Positions 13,472 through 25,166 of a stretch of 64,000 nt of DNA are shown piece by piece. Positions within the stretch are counted from its first letter, which is position 1, and the number at the start of each line of letters is the position of its first letter. Location: assembly GCA_013397795.1 (NCBI GenBank), contig VZTJ01005473.1, forward strand, positions 79,587 through 143,586, given 5' to 3'. Made by a program: the position numbers and the translations under genes. The notes beneath the pieces are model-generated. The model ran no database searches, was not told the DNA's origin, and saw nothing but the letters and a program-made list of their open reading frames with translations. This DNA comes from Orthonyx spaldingii (lineage: Eukaryota > Chordata > Aves > Passeriformes > Orthonychidae).

Positions 13472-15277
13472 CTGAAAGGTGCCAGTCCAAGCAAAAAAAT
13501 GCACGCAGTGAGTATCAGACTGCTTTTCAGAAAGACAAAAAAGTGGGATTCTCCTAAGGATCAGTCTCCTCAGATGCCGGAATAAAAAGGAAAGACACCT
13601 GGGGAAAAATCTCTTTTGGTGACAGCAGGTTCCCATGAGCTGAAAGTGGTGCCTGCTGGCAAAAAAAAATGTTAGCTTGGGATCCCAGCAGGGCACATTC
13701 AAGAACTTGCAGTGGCTAAAAGCTTCTGGTTTTGGAAACAAAGAGATATTTTGCCAGCCAAATGGGGTTTTGTTAGTGCTCTCAGCTCTAATATAAATAA
13801 TAGTCTAAAAAGAGCAAACAGTGAGCACATGTAAGTACCAAACTCATCTTTTTTTCTCACTTAAATAATTAAACTGAATCTTATTGACTAATGAAGTTAT
13901 TTAAAAACATCAGAGTAACATTCCAGCCAGCATAAGCAACTGTTTTTGCCTCAAGTGGCATATTCAGAGCAGTGGATTTTATTATTTCCTTATAAAATTT
14001 ATTCTCTCATTTCCGCAAGAGAGTTATTTTTAGCTGACACATAAGACGGCAAAAAAATATATACATGCAAAGCTTCAAATGAAACGAATAGTGACTCATC
14101 AGTCTGAAACTGCTCTTATAACAAGAAGAGTCAGCGGAATAGGGATTGGCCAGTGGTACTTTTCCTTAGCAATAACAATACTCCAGAATTCTCAAGTTAT
14201 ATGCAAAATTGGCAAAAGTAGTACCGTGTATGTAGCCTACACGTCAGACTGGAATTGTCTGGTAGGCAGGAAAATTATTTCCTAGAAAGTATCATAGGCA
14301 TCGTTTGCATATCACCCAAAAATGCCCAAATTACTGATAGTTTGAAAGAACACGGCTTTTTACCATTTTGCCAAAATAACCACGTAAAAAACTCCTTTCA
14401 GCTGTGCATCTGAATTAGGAAATTGGCCACTCTGTCTCCCAGGAAGGGACAGACTCAGCACACAGACAACAGGAGAGGGGAAAACATTTGACTAATTCTG
14501 TCCGTATAACTCATTTCTTTACTATAGTATTTCACAGATTATCATCACCCTATAGTTATTTTGTTACATTACCTTCCTGAAAAAAGTAGAATGACTGATC
14601 TTCTGTCCCAGCTTTCATCAGAAAGCAACATTACAAAACAAGGAAGAATTAATTACAGAAAGGATGACACTGAACTTCATCTTTGACAGCCATCTTTCTA
14701 TCATGTGTTAGGCCATTTATCTTTGTATTTTCTGTGAGCTCTGAGACTCTACGAAACCTACAGGGTGGATTTGTTTGTTTTTTAAGGTACATGGAATTCA
14801 TTCTTGCAGTTTGTGTTTGCATGAATGTCACCTTTTCCTTTACACAAAATGGTTAAGACATTAGACACAGTCAAGAACCCCTATTTCCTTTTCTGAAACA
14901 ACCCAAACCCACAACCAAAACCAAACCATCAAACAAACAAATTCTGAACCATCAAGACACTTAAATTTGGATGAGTTACCTATCAGTTTAGCTCAGACTT
15001 AATTTCAGAAATTAGCTAGTTCACAGAGATGAAGTGACTAAAAGGATGTTATATTCTATAAAATCCCGACTGCAACGGAAGCGCAAAGAGATACAACATG
15101 TTATCGTAGCAATAAAGCCCGTTTTAAAGGTCGCCTCTCCCATCTGTAAGGAAAGAACTGCTCTAGTTTAAAAAGACCCAAACTTTTTTGTAACGGACAT
15201 ACTTTCCTCCATAAGTATTCCAAGTCTTTATTCTTGAGACTGAGGATTTAGAAATGTTTGGGGAGGGAAGCAGAGCA
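13472..15277. other. Noncoding stretch with one A/C tract
   Basis: No gene or transposon recognised apart from the simple tract at 14896. The frames at 13466-13741 (minus) and 14079-14285 (plus) lack recognisable domains. Confidence 0.5.
14896..14941 (+). repeat. A/C-rich simple tract
   Basis: About 45 bases of ACCCAAACC and AAACAAAC units with very few other bases. Confidence 0.75.
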
Positions 15278-15379
15278 TGTTTTGTTTTGGAGGGGGTTTT
15301 GTGTGGTTTTTTTTTCATTTATGTGAGGTTTTGGTTTTTTGGTTGATTTGGGTTTTCATTGTTTGTTTGGGGGTTTTTG
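15278..15379 (-). repeat. G/T-rich simple tract (reverse-strand equivalent of the A/C tracts)
   Basis: About 100 bases dominated by T and G (GTTTT, GGTTTT and TTTGGG units). On the minus strand this is the same A/C-rich composition seen elsewhere on plus. It makes the overlapping low-complexity open frame (15277-15615, starting MFCFGGGFVWFFF) meaningless. Confidence 0.8.
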
Positions 15380-15539
15380 AGCAAAAAGGCTCCCTCCACT
15401 TCTCTGTAAATCAGTGGACTCAATGCACAACCTTTCCCAACAAGCGCTTTGCTCCAGCCCACATTCAAGTGGCTCTCAGGCCTCTGCCAGACTTCCACCA
15501 CTACACCCATTACCCATTTCCTTCTTGCACTGGGGAAGC

Positions 15540-16320
15540 CCAAACTGGACTCCTGGAGACCCCAGATGTGCTCACAGGTCTCTTTCCCAGCCCTGCTGTT
15601 CACACTCCATGGTAATACAGCGCAGCACACAGTTGGCCTTCTGTGCCACAAAGGTAGACTGCGAGTCACGCTCAATTCACTGCCCACCAGGGCACCCCCA
15701 CCTGTCCTTCCCTGCGAAGCTGCTTTGGAGCCTGCTGGCCCCAGCCCCAGCGTGGTGTTACTCCACCCCAGATACATTGATTGCTTCTGAACTTCGTGAG
15801 GCTTCTTTCACACCATGTCTCCAGCTCGTTAAGAGTTGCAGCATCGCTTTGTAGTGAAACCATTACCCTGGATTTAGTCTCACTCAGACTGGCAGAGTAC
15901 CCTGTTCATTCCCATCATTCAAGCTGTTAATAAAGACTTTTATCAGCACTGGCCCTACTATTGCAAGATGCTGCTGCTACCAACGAGCTGCCAACTCTAT
16001 ATCCACAAGTCCTGCCAATTTTCCACGTACCTAGCAGTCCTTAACACAAACCATACCTAACCATCCTGGCTATAAGGATACACCTTGTTAAAAGGCTTGG
16101 TGCAGTCAGGAAAACCTCATGAGAGCAAACAGCCTCAGAACGCTACCAGGCTGATCAGGATAATGAGGCCTTGTGAGACTGGTGGCTACTCCCTCCTGCA
16201 ACAGCTCCCCAGATCATCCTCCCTGGCCTTCTGAAAAGGGGAATGTTTTCTTGGTTTTCCCCCCAGTTATTAGGAACCAATCACCCAAGACTTCCTGTTG
16301 TCAAGAATTACAAAATCAGG
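15540..16320 (-). mobile_element. CR1-type LINE fragment, reverse-transcriptase region, antisense and strongly decayed
   Basis: The minus-strand reading matches my memory of an abundant avian CR1 ORF2 segment over about 780 bases. On the minus strand, the start of the RT domain lies near 16,200-16,320. It is followed by an ISLVAF-type segment near 16,150 and DCTKPFNKV near 16,100, corresponding to the LD-TKAFD motif. Later RT sequence follows to about 15,540, including stretches equivalent to the TKLG and cysteine-poor C-terminal RT regions. Many indels destroy the frame. The large overlapping frames at 15,319-15,863 on both strands lie wholly or partly inside this element and are not genes. 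Its higher divergence than the 7.8-kb copy suggests an older subfamily. Confidence 0.75.
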
Positions 16321-19050
16321 TATGTAAAAGAACCTAAAAATTCCATTTTAAGGAAACTAATCTATTTGCTTAACTCCACTACAATCCCAGAATCCAGTTA
16401 GTACCCAGAAAGCATATATTCTTAGTTTACCTCAGTTTTTCTTTACTCAATATACTTGCCAATTGTCAGTGATGCTTTTTTCTATGCTCCCTCTCCTTTT
16501 TCTTCATTTACTGAAAACTTGGTAAGCAGACAGAAATGCCAATTCAAGTATTTCATTTCCATGTCTGGAGCAAATCTTCGTGTGTGCAATGAAGTTTCTC
16601 CAGGGCTTTGTTTTTAACAACTGTTTTAAAGAGATACAAAATTCACTCCCAAATAATTCTAATCATTGCTGCTGCTTATATAAACCTCTGACGTTGAAGA
16701 CACACTTTTGCAGCATATTATCAGAGAGGCAAAACATTCTGCTGAAAAAGTGCAGAAAGTATTTTTCAGTCCTCAACAGCTCCTCATTTAGTAACCTCCA
16801 TCATTCTTTGAACTGCTGGGATTCACTTTAGTCAGACAAACAGAAAAATAATTAATTTTAAACTAATGAGCCAAAACACCTGTTTGATACCTGACAGTGA
16901 ATAGTATTTATTTGTATTTGCTTCTTAGACACCCTCCCACCACACAGCACTTCTATCACTTGCAGTCCTCTGCGCACCAAGTGACTGAAGAGATGAATCA
17001 ATACCCAGTGTCACACCTTCCTTACAAATAGGAAGAGAAGCAGTCTATCAGACACTCCTCTATGGCTTTATGAATCAAACCATGTGTGGCTTTATGAATC
17101 AAAGCTGACACCTGAAATTGCACCTAGAATTACAGAGAAATACAACGCAGTTGTCAGACAAATGATTTAATACATTAACTGTAGCTCTCCCCATTCAACA
17201 AGCAGGCAACCAGTTCCAGTGTGCAGATGTACACATTAAACAGCAATTTAACCACCTGCTTGAGGATGTTTAATCTAGAGCACAGATTACTCCATCATAA
17301 TCAAAAATGAGTCCTAAACCCACAGTCTTAATAGGTGAAGCAAATACAGCCAGGTTATACCAGCCTACACCTTACTGACTATTCTAAACAAGCAAAGCAT
17401 ACAGCTTCAGTTAACAACTGTCTGAAACACTGAATAAACTCAGCTAAAGTTATACCCAGTTCATTTCAGACACAGAACTGCACCTTAAGAATGCTCTTCA
17501 GTCTCCCTGTGCTAACTTGATTAAGCTACAGAAGAGCAACACACTCTGCTGCTGAGATGTACCCACTGTGAATTGCTATAGTGAGTCCTACACTGGTTTT
17601 TGGAGCCAGGGAAGAAGGTAAAACACCTCTGCATACACATCATGTTTAAAAGCCCCTATACAATCCTCATTGCCCCTCAGCACTATACTGATACTTAAGC
17701 AAAATATCAGCAGGCCAATTATAGAGAACAGTGTATAAATTGTACTAATACAGCAAGATCACTGATGACTTCAGTAAGTAACTGAAAGGATGGCACTACC
17801 TTCTTCCTTCTTCCATCTATTATGATCACAACAATGTGATCAATTGAGACTGAAAAGGAAAAAAAATCCCTTCACCTGTTTTTCAGTGAAAACTGGCTTT
17901 GTCAAAGATGATGAACAACATGTACCTCATTTCTTATTAACAACACGTTTGTAATGTGAATTTGGGAAGTTGTGATATCGGTGACCTCCCACAGGTCATT
18001 TGTAACTATGTCTCCTATGAGTTATGAGCTCTTGCCATCCATGGGCTAACTTCAATCTGGTGACAGTAATGAGACAAATATGTATTAGCTTCATGCCTCT
18101 GAAATTGTAATGCCCTGAGTGAATCCTTGACATTTACTATTTGCAATTTCCCCTCATGTAAAATGCAGTGTAAAAAACAACTGAAACACATGAATGTGTT
18201 GGCAAGTAATTTCAGCTTCATAGCGACTCATTAAAGTTAAAACATAGTCTTTTCCAAATCACTCAACCAATAAAACTACCACATGTAAAAGGGGATGCCA
18301 TATCCAGTAATATCATGTTCTATGACTTCAACACCAGTCTTTCGTCACTTATTCCTATATTTGCTGCAAACACTTGAAAAACTTTTTCACTTTGTGTTTA
18401 TTTTGATCATGTTCCTGATCTTTTGTCGGACTTTACTGGGCCCACTCTTCAGGATGACTCATTTCACTGCATTTAGTGAAATTTTTCACATGCAGATGGC
18501 TGCAGGTGCTCTGTATTTTAACTTATTGATATGAATCAAGAAAAATCCTCTATTAACTGAACCTTCCCAACCCCAAAGACACTGCATTTTTGTTACACAG
18601 AAGCAACTCATTGCAACAACCACTATACTATCTCAGAATTCCCTAACTAGGAGCAAAACATCTATTTACAGTGGCTCTAAAAAAACCTTCACAGTCTATT
18701 GGGTAAACAACCCTCATTTTAAAAATCCTTATATTATAATATATAGTTTAAAAACCAGAACTGAAATTTTGTCTGATGGACTGTAATGGATCCTGAAGAA
18801 ATAACAGGTATCTTATAAAGTCTCTTTATATATAATTATGTGGTAGCTTGATGCTAAAATCAAACTGGATACACATCATATATCATCAATCTACAATTAC
18901 ATAGGAAATTTCAGTGTCCTATTCTAGGCCACCTGTCAGTAATTATGGAGCATTTCTCAGCCCACACTAAATAATATGAAATTGTTAATGTCTGCAAACT
19001 TTTCCCAGTGCATTCCATTTGGTCCAGACTTTCTATTCATAATTCAGGCA
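16321..19050. other. Noncoding stretch, nothing recognised except a small duplication
   Basis: AT-rich, no domain-bearing frame and no transposon identified. A 17-base unit is repeated at 17063 and 17087 (separate entry). Confidence 0.55.
17063..17103 (+). repeat. Short tandem duplication, 24-bp period
   Basis: The 17-base string tggctttatgaatcaaa occurs at 17063-17079 and again at 17087-17103 without mismatch, separated by 7 unlike bases. This is a small local duplication, probably replication slippage. Confidence 0.85.
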
Positions 19051-19055
19051 TAATT

Positions 19056-19120
19056 CTTGTACTTCCCAGCAGGGAGTACAAGATCATGACTTCCTTACGA
19101 AATGTACTTCATGAAGTACA
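19056..19120. repeat. Palindrome cluster built on TGTACTTC
   Basis: A hairpin-forming inverted repeat spans 19056-19082 (11 paired bases each side, one bulged T, 4-base loop AGCA). Twenty bases further on lies a perfect 18-base palindrome, TGTACTTCATGAAGTACA, at 19103-19120. Both use the same TGTACTTC word. No transposon terminal repeat or known transcription-factor dimer site is obvious. Confidence 0.75.
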
Positions 19121-22100
19121 AAACTCTTTTCCCCAATCTTAATTCTGTATGAAAAGCTACATAGATGGGACATTTATTGTGTAATACCACTGAATGATTC
19201 TTTCACATTTACTTGATAATTTGGAACATATGGAGTGCCTGTACTTTTTTTGGTCAGTGCTGGAGTGAATAAGGCCAGTGAACACTACAGACAACCAGGC
19301 CCATTCCTATCCATTCCTCCTGCACACCAGTCTCCCTTTCCAGGCAATAAATACAAGCCTAGAAGGAAAGTAGTAGTCTGAAGATCATGGGCTTTTGAAA
19401 TTGGAAGGATTAGTCATAGATTTCTGTAAATACTCTGTTCTCCAAATAAACGTTACAAAAGATTGCCAGATGACACAGGACAGGCAAGTGGTGCTTAGGG
19501 CTAAAGTCAACAGGTCTGACTTAGCGTAGTCATCACATATCAAAGTACACACACTCTGCACAGAACAACCAACAGTAAATCAGATGTCAAATCAGATGCC
19601 AAAGAATTTAAAGGTTGAAATATGAAGAACAGTTTGACATGAATGCTCTGCAATTAACAACTAAATGATGTTTGGCACACTCCTGCAGATAGAATTTTAC
19701 AAGGCACTATTACCTGACATATATAACAATTAAGGGACTATTTGAGCCCTATTTAGGATCTTCCCTAACATTTCAATCAGAATTTCAAGATTTTCTTACA
19801 GAGTGCTGAGAATAATAGGGCAAGGGAAGTGTTTTGTAAAGAAGCCTGTAGATCTCACTGCAGCAAACTGATAAAACACATCACTAACCATCCCAATCAA
19901 CAAATACAAGCTGGGGGTTCACTGGAGTATTCTGCATTTTTCCCCATAGTAGAAGAATCATGCAGTTACAGTCTTCAAATTGAAATTTTGTGAAATTAGC
20001 TAAAATGCACAATCAGCAACTTCCAAAAGATTTCTCTGGAATTTAGCATAAAATACTCACAACTGAGCTGGCTGAGAAGTCCAATCTGTCTTGTCACCCT
20101 CCCCACACCATGTACCTTTTCAGAATGCTTGACTATCTTAAAAGTGGTGAATAGAAATTCTACTCAAAGAAGAGAAGGTGTTTTCCCCCTAGTTAATTTG
20201 AATGACCAAATAGAGTTTACTAAAATAAACACAACCTTCACTGTACTTAAGTATGGAATATTTTGGTTCATATATGTAATTTAGTACTATTTTGCAAACA
20301 GTATTTTGATTCAGAAGTATTTAATTGCTGGAGCTTTCAGAGACAATTACTTCAAGAGACTCTCCAGTTACCTTCACTGTGTTATTTTTAAAGCTATTCT
20401 TACATTTGAAATGCAGTTTCTTCCTAACACATAAATCAGTTTAGCAGTGCTGCAATTGCCTCCTTTTTCACACTACCCTTTTGTTTTGCCTGGTGGAGGA
20501 GGTAAACCTGATACAAAATGTCTCAACAAATAGAAGGAGAAATTCCTGTTAGCTTTGATATTGATGGAGACAATTCCTGTTGTCGTTGGTTTAACTATTG
20601 CTGTCCGTGGTCTCCTGGGCTCCCATATGGAAGTAGCAGTGCAAAGAACCACAACAGAACAATTACATAAAGAGACAAGTCCATAAAATATGAAAAGTAC
20701 CATTAGGATTTCCAGTTGTATAACACTTTGTGATGACATTCAAAACCCCAACCAGGGCTGGGTTGAAATGTTTCTGCCATACCAGGTATCAAAACAAGGT
20801 ACAGGGTAGCTCAGAAAATGAAAGCCTTGTTCCACTCGGCAGCTACAGCTAAGATGATAAAAAACAACCTAAGTCAGACATGATTTTTTCCCTTAATGTT
20901 TGTATATAAATAAATCTACTTGAAATAATCACATATTTTGGGACAAGGAACTAAAACTTGAATATTTAAGAGAAAATGACATGCCATTTTCAGAAGACAA
21001 CCTAACTCATGGTACATAAACCATATAATTTCAGTATTTATTTTCTTCCAGCAGATTTTTGCAATTTTTGCTCCCTCTTGTACTACTTCTTCACCAATTC
21101 TTGCATTCTTTACAGTAAACGAGAAGAAACTTACAGTAGAAAACATATGCCTGTATCTTTTAAGTTTGCCTCAAATTTTTCTGTTTATTCTGCATATGCA
21201 ATAATCACAGTTTCTTGCTAGATACCTTACAGTGCTATTTCAATGGGAAAAAACCAAAAGATTAACATTGTGGTATTGTACAAATATATATACAGGTTTT
21301 ACTTAAGTTTATTCTTATTGGACAAAAATCCTGTTCCAAGAAGGGATTAAGAAAATAATAGAAGACCTGGGAAATTCTCAAAAAAAAAAAAAAAAGCTTT
21401 TATAATGACTGGAATGTTTATATACATGCACAAATTTTATGTTATAATTTTCTGTAATTCTTATCAGAAAAAAAAAATTACTGCAGTAAAGTATTAGAAG
21501 TGAAAAGTAGATATTTTCAGACTCAGAAGAAAAACTTCTATGGAGTGATGAAAGATCGAAAGCTTCTGAGTCACAGTGTCCGGTATCTAGGTAACCACAG
21601 ATGCTGGCAACTGCCTTTCTTTATTTATTTGTATGATTAACAAATAGATATCTGAGTGCCTTAATCCCCGAGACAGCTCCCCACCTACCACTACTAATTG
21701 ACTGATTTGCTGCAGCCCACACAGATTTGAATCTGAGGATAAACAGTAGTAATAAATAACACATTTAGAGAACTCAGAAAATCTTCAATACATTACGTAA
21801 CCTGGATGATGGGCTGGAAACCCATTCAGTTATTATCATTAAGCAATCATTTGAAGACTTCAGTAAAACTAATGCTTTTTCTGATTTGATTCAAGTTGTA
21901 TTTGGCTATTACTCTAAAACTAGCATTTGCCTTCTCTGAAGGAAACTCACATCAGATCTGAAAATTCCTAATTTCACAGCATTCTAAAATACTTATCTGC
22001 TCATGCCTAGCAAATTTTATCATTTTCAACTCCCTTTAGACTTTAAACTTGAAACCCTATCAGTATTTAACAGTTTCTCAGGTGCTTTAAGCACATAAAC

Positions 22101-22711
22101 CTGCAAAACAAAATGGTCTGCATATTGTGGCGTTTTTCACAGGTCTGGCTGTACCCTGTTACTAATATTCTACCATCAGCACTAAATGTTCATACAGAGT
22201 AAGGCTGTACTTTTTTTCCTTTCTAATAACATTTTCCTTAAATAATTTACTGATTTCTACCTAGACTATGTTACTGAGAAGGTCTCACAGCATGTGTGCC
22301 TTCTCTTATTTTAAGTGATTTTAGTCCTATTCTAAATTAGCCCTTATTTTGCTTTCATTCACTTCAGAAGAAAAAAACCTCCAACAACCTACCCAAGTGA
22401 CAGTCTTTTTTAGTAGTTGTCGTTTATCTGTTTTTCCAAACAATTGATACAATTGCATGTGATTTTTTTTTCCCCTGTAATACTCAATAAAACAACTCCA
22501 GCAAGAGACTGGTCTTTTTCTGCAAAGACTTCGGAACATGAAATTATTTTACTACAGCATGTAGTCTCCAGTGTGATGGACTGTTTACCCTTGCTACATG
22601 AAGGAAAACCGCATGAGAAAAAATTCAAATATACAACATAAAGTATGAAAATTAACCTTATGGATCTTATTAGTTTTCAGACCTCATGTATTATCACTTA
22701 TTGCCTGTAAT
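19121..22711. other. Noncoding stretch, nothing recognised
   Basis: AT-rich sequence. The minus-strand frame at 20473-20739 contains a hydrophobic segment followed by a basic/proline tail, but no splice signal or known family supports it. A 16-base A run at 21380-21395 has no retropseudogene body that I recognise upstream. Confidence 0.5.
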
Positions 22712-22822
22712 AGTAATCTTGACCCAATTTTACAGGCAAAGACAGAGTCTGAAGTTTAGGGAGGCAGTGCCTGGCCAGGTTCATCAAATTAGGACAGAAC
22801 ACTGCTCTGATTTCTTGGCCAA
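22712..22822 (-). mobile_element. MIR-like SINE fragment (tentative)
   Basis: Read on plus, the segment ATTTTACAGG followed by a purine-rich stretch and GCAGTGCCTGGCCAGGTTCATC parallels the reverse complement of the mammalian/amniote MIR core. The MIR features in that order are a TTTTACAG motif, an AAACTGAGG-like stretch, then TTGCCCAAGGTCA. Similarity is low, as expected for a repeat that predates the mammal-bird split, and the identification rests on motif order only. Confidence 0.4.
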
Positions 22823-23434
22823 GTTCATCACTTAAACTTCATAATGAGGCCACCAGCAATATCTTTAAAAATTTTTGTATTTAAATCAAGCTCACAAATT
22901 TAATTCCAAGTTTAACAAGTTTATAATTGCCTACAAAGGGTTTGAATCTAGCCCTCCCTCTCAACAGACCACCCGTTCCTGCCTTCATTACCGTTATACA
23001 ACCACTTAACGAGATCGCTTATCCATGCTTCCTTGCTTTAACTTCCATATCAATCCTACTCAATTTCCCTTACCTATTAAAAATGCAATTAACATCTTAA
23101 ATAACTCATATATATGTATCTGTTGCTGTGCTTCCTCCTCTGCACTTCCGTACAATTGCAAATTTTCCCTGGTGAGCCCCAGCCCCACCTCGCACCGTTG
23201 CTACTTTATTCAGCATGAAATGCTCCATGATCTAACTTGTTCCAACCATTTCCTTATGGGAATATAACTTCACATAGTACCACCCTCACCTCATTTTGGC
23301 AGTCTCACAAATTTTGCATTCGGTATGCTGATCAGCTGTTTGAACTATGAACTCATCGTCTTCAAGGGGACAACACCTCTCTGGACATCAAATCCCTAAA
23401 GTTACTTGGAGAGTACTAATCATGTCTCCAGTTT

Positions 23435-23670
23435 TTAATCCATGTTAAAGATGGTGATGTCTCTCTGACCTGTTTCTGCTCCTTCCAGTCCCTCCGGATT
23501 GGATCTCCTATATGGATTAACATAGATTTCTTTCCTAAGGAAGTAGCTGTAATCCTGTAAGGGCTGGTTTAGCGCATCGTGTGCCCTGCCCTGGAATTTC
23601 TCATCCTGAACTTTCTCACCTTCACTTTTTTCCCTGAAGTAAGAGACACTGAACTCATCTGTTGTGTCCA
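23435..23670 (-). other. Exon-like open frame with splice-acceptor context (unproven)
   Basis: On the minus strand a 14-base pyrimidine run ending in CCCAG (boundary at 23671/23670) is followed by a frame open for about 78 codons to a TAA at 23435. The peptide is charged and not low-complexity, containing DEFSVSYFREKSEG and DYSYFLRKEIYVNPYRR. Two donor-like sites lie inside: AAG|GTGAGA about 50 bases into the frame and ACAG|GTCAGA near the end. I do not recognise the protein family. A frame this long can occur by chance in 64 kb, and there is no in-frame ATG at its start, so it would need upstream exons that I cannot identify. Confidence 0.22.
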
Positions 23671-24122
23671 CTGGGAAAAAGAAAAGTTTTTTCGATTCTC
23701 CTCCAGTTTCTATTCTGTAATCAACATCCCCAGTGCAAGTATTTCAGCCCTCTTAATCACAGCAATATCTAGATGCTTCAGATAGACAACAAGATAAAAC
23801 TGGAAACATAAATTCTAGGTTAAGCAATAGGAGGGCACAGCAGTATCAACTGTTCAAAGGCAAGACAGATTTGTAGAGCACTTTTCTGTGGGACATTTAG
23901 TTAGGAGCTCTAAAAAACCTCTCTTTGCCCCTTTCAGAGCACTGGTAGATGAAGGTTTTATCTTGTGTATTCCAGATGGGTCTGGAAGACAGAGCAATGG
24001 ACAACTTTCCTTTATTATGCCTTCTGCCATAGCAAGACAAGCGCCAGGTGAAGTGTAGTTATTTGAGAAAATTAATCACTCAGCTTTAAGAAAACAGTAT
24101 GAAATATCAGAGATGCTCAGGT

Positions 24123-24208
24123 AAAACACACACAAAAAAAAAAAAAAAAGAAAAGGAATAAATAAAAAGGAAAAATAAAAGAAATAAAAGGAAAAAAAGG
24201 AGAAAAAA
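24123..24208 (+). repeat. A/G-rich simple tract
   Basis: About 85 bases: a short CACACA start, a run of 17 A, then AAATAAAAGG-type purine units. Low-complexity sequence, possibly an eroded poly-A-like tail, but no retroposon body is recognised upstream. Confidence 0.8.
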
Positions 24209-25003
24209 CCCCATCCAAACAAAGCCATCTCCAGGCACACAAAACACACTCAAATGCAGTTTCAAATAATTTATCTATGGACAAAAGCTAAGGGTGAATT
24301 TTCAGGACAATTCAGAACACGGAGTCCATACTGAGTAGTAACCAAGGGTTATCCCTCAGTGTGAACACTAAAGCAAATTTCAGAACAAAACCAGGATTAC
24401 TTTCAAACCCAGACTTCACCGTTACCAAGTTATTTTACAAAAGCACTCAGAACCAGCAAACTGAGCCACAGTGCAAAGTAAAAAATCCTAAGCCCTCATT
24501 TCAACTTCAGGAATTCTGCAGTTGGGCTGCTTTGAGTAATTTTTAAAACAATACCATGAAATATTCCAAACCATGGTTAATTGTGGCCTTGTGAATTGCA
24601 GAGAGCCAGAAGTGCTGCGGAGCAAATCTGGATGGTAATCACAGACTGCAGTAGTAAACCTGTACTTTAATTTCATTCCTATGATAAGCTTTTAACAGGA
24701 GATACTACTTCGTGTGAGGTTTTTTTGGTTTATTTTTTCCCCTCTCATGCTTCCATTCATAAATTCTGATGGAATTTTCTGCCACTTCTGATGTCACCAT
24801 CAAACTCCACAGAGGTTTCAACAGATCTTACTGAACTTAACAGAGCAGGTCTGTCCTAGTTGGAAGACAGGTGTTTGCTAAGGAAGGCAGAAGCCTCCCT
24901 TGGAATAGGAAATGTAATCCCCTTCCCTCCGAATTAGTATGATTTTGAAATAAAGGGGGCTTTCAGGCAATGTTGTGGGAAAAGGAATATCAGTTCTTTA
25001 CTA

Positions 25004-25027
25004 ATATATATATATATATATATATAT
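25004..25027. repeat. (TA)12 microsatellite inside the LTR
   Basis: Twelve uninterrupted TA units. It may have grown from the LTR's original TATA box. A perfect dinucleotide run of this length is likely to vary between individuals. Confidence 0.9.
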
Positions 25028-25145
25028 CAAGACAGAAAAACAACAACAATGGCAACCACAACAAACAAGAACAGAGCAAACCCCCAGTCCAGTCTCTTCT
25101 TGCTCCCTGTTAGCAGTTGGGCAGGACGGGTGCGATGGCTCCTCC

Positions 25146-25166
25146 TCGGCTGCAGGGGGCGCTGTA
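25146..25166 (+). promoter_or_regulatory. CTCF-like motif within the LTR
   Basis: The string CTGCAGGGGGCGCTGTAG (25150-25167) contains the CAGGGGGCGCT core of vertebrate CTCF sites, in a CpG-bearing GC-rich block. Match judged by eye; no occupancy is implied. Confidence 0.45.

Noticed and set aside
15277..15863. Five overlapping frames of 63-152 codons on both strands
   Set aside because: They cover a G/T simple tract and an antisense CR1 relic; mutually overlapping frames on both strands argue against coding.
20473..20739. Minus-strand frame with a hydrophobic segment, as a membrane-protein exon
   Set aside because: No acceptor pyrimidine tract upstream and no family recognised; a hydrophobic run is common in T-rich DNA.
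21380..21395. Poly-A runs here and at 26840 and 35242 as tails of processed pseudogenes
   Set aside because: No recognisable cDNA-like sequence, frame or flanking duplication is seen upstream of any of them.
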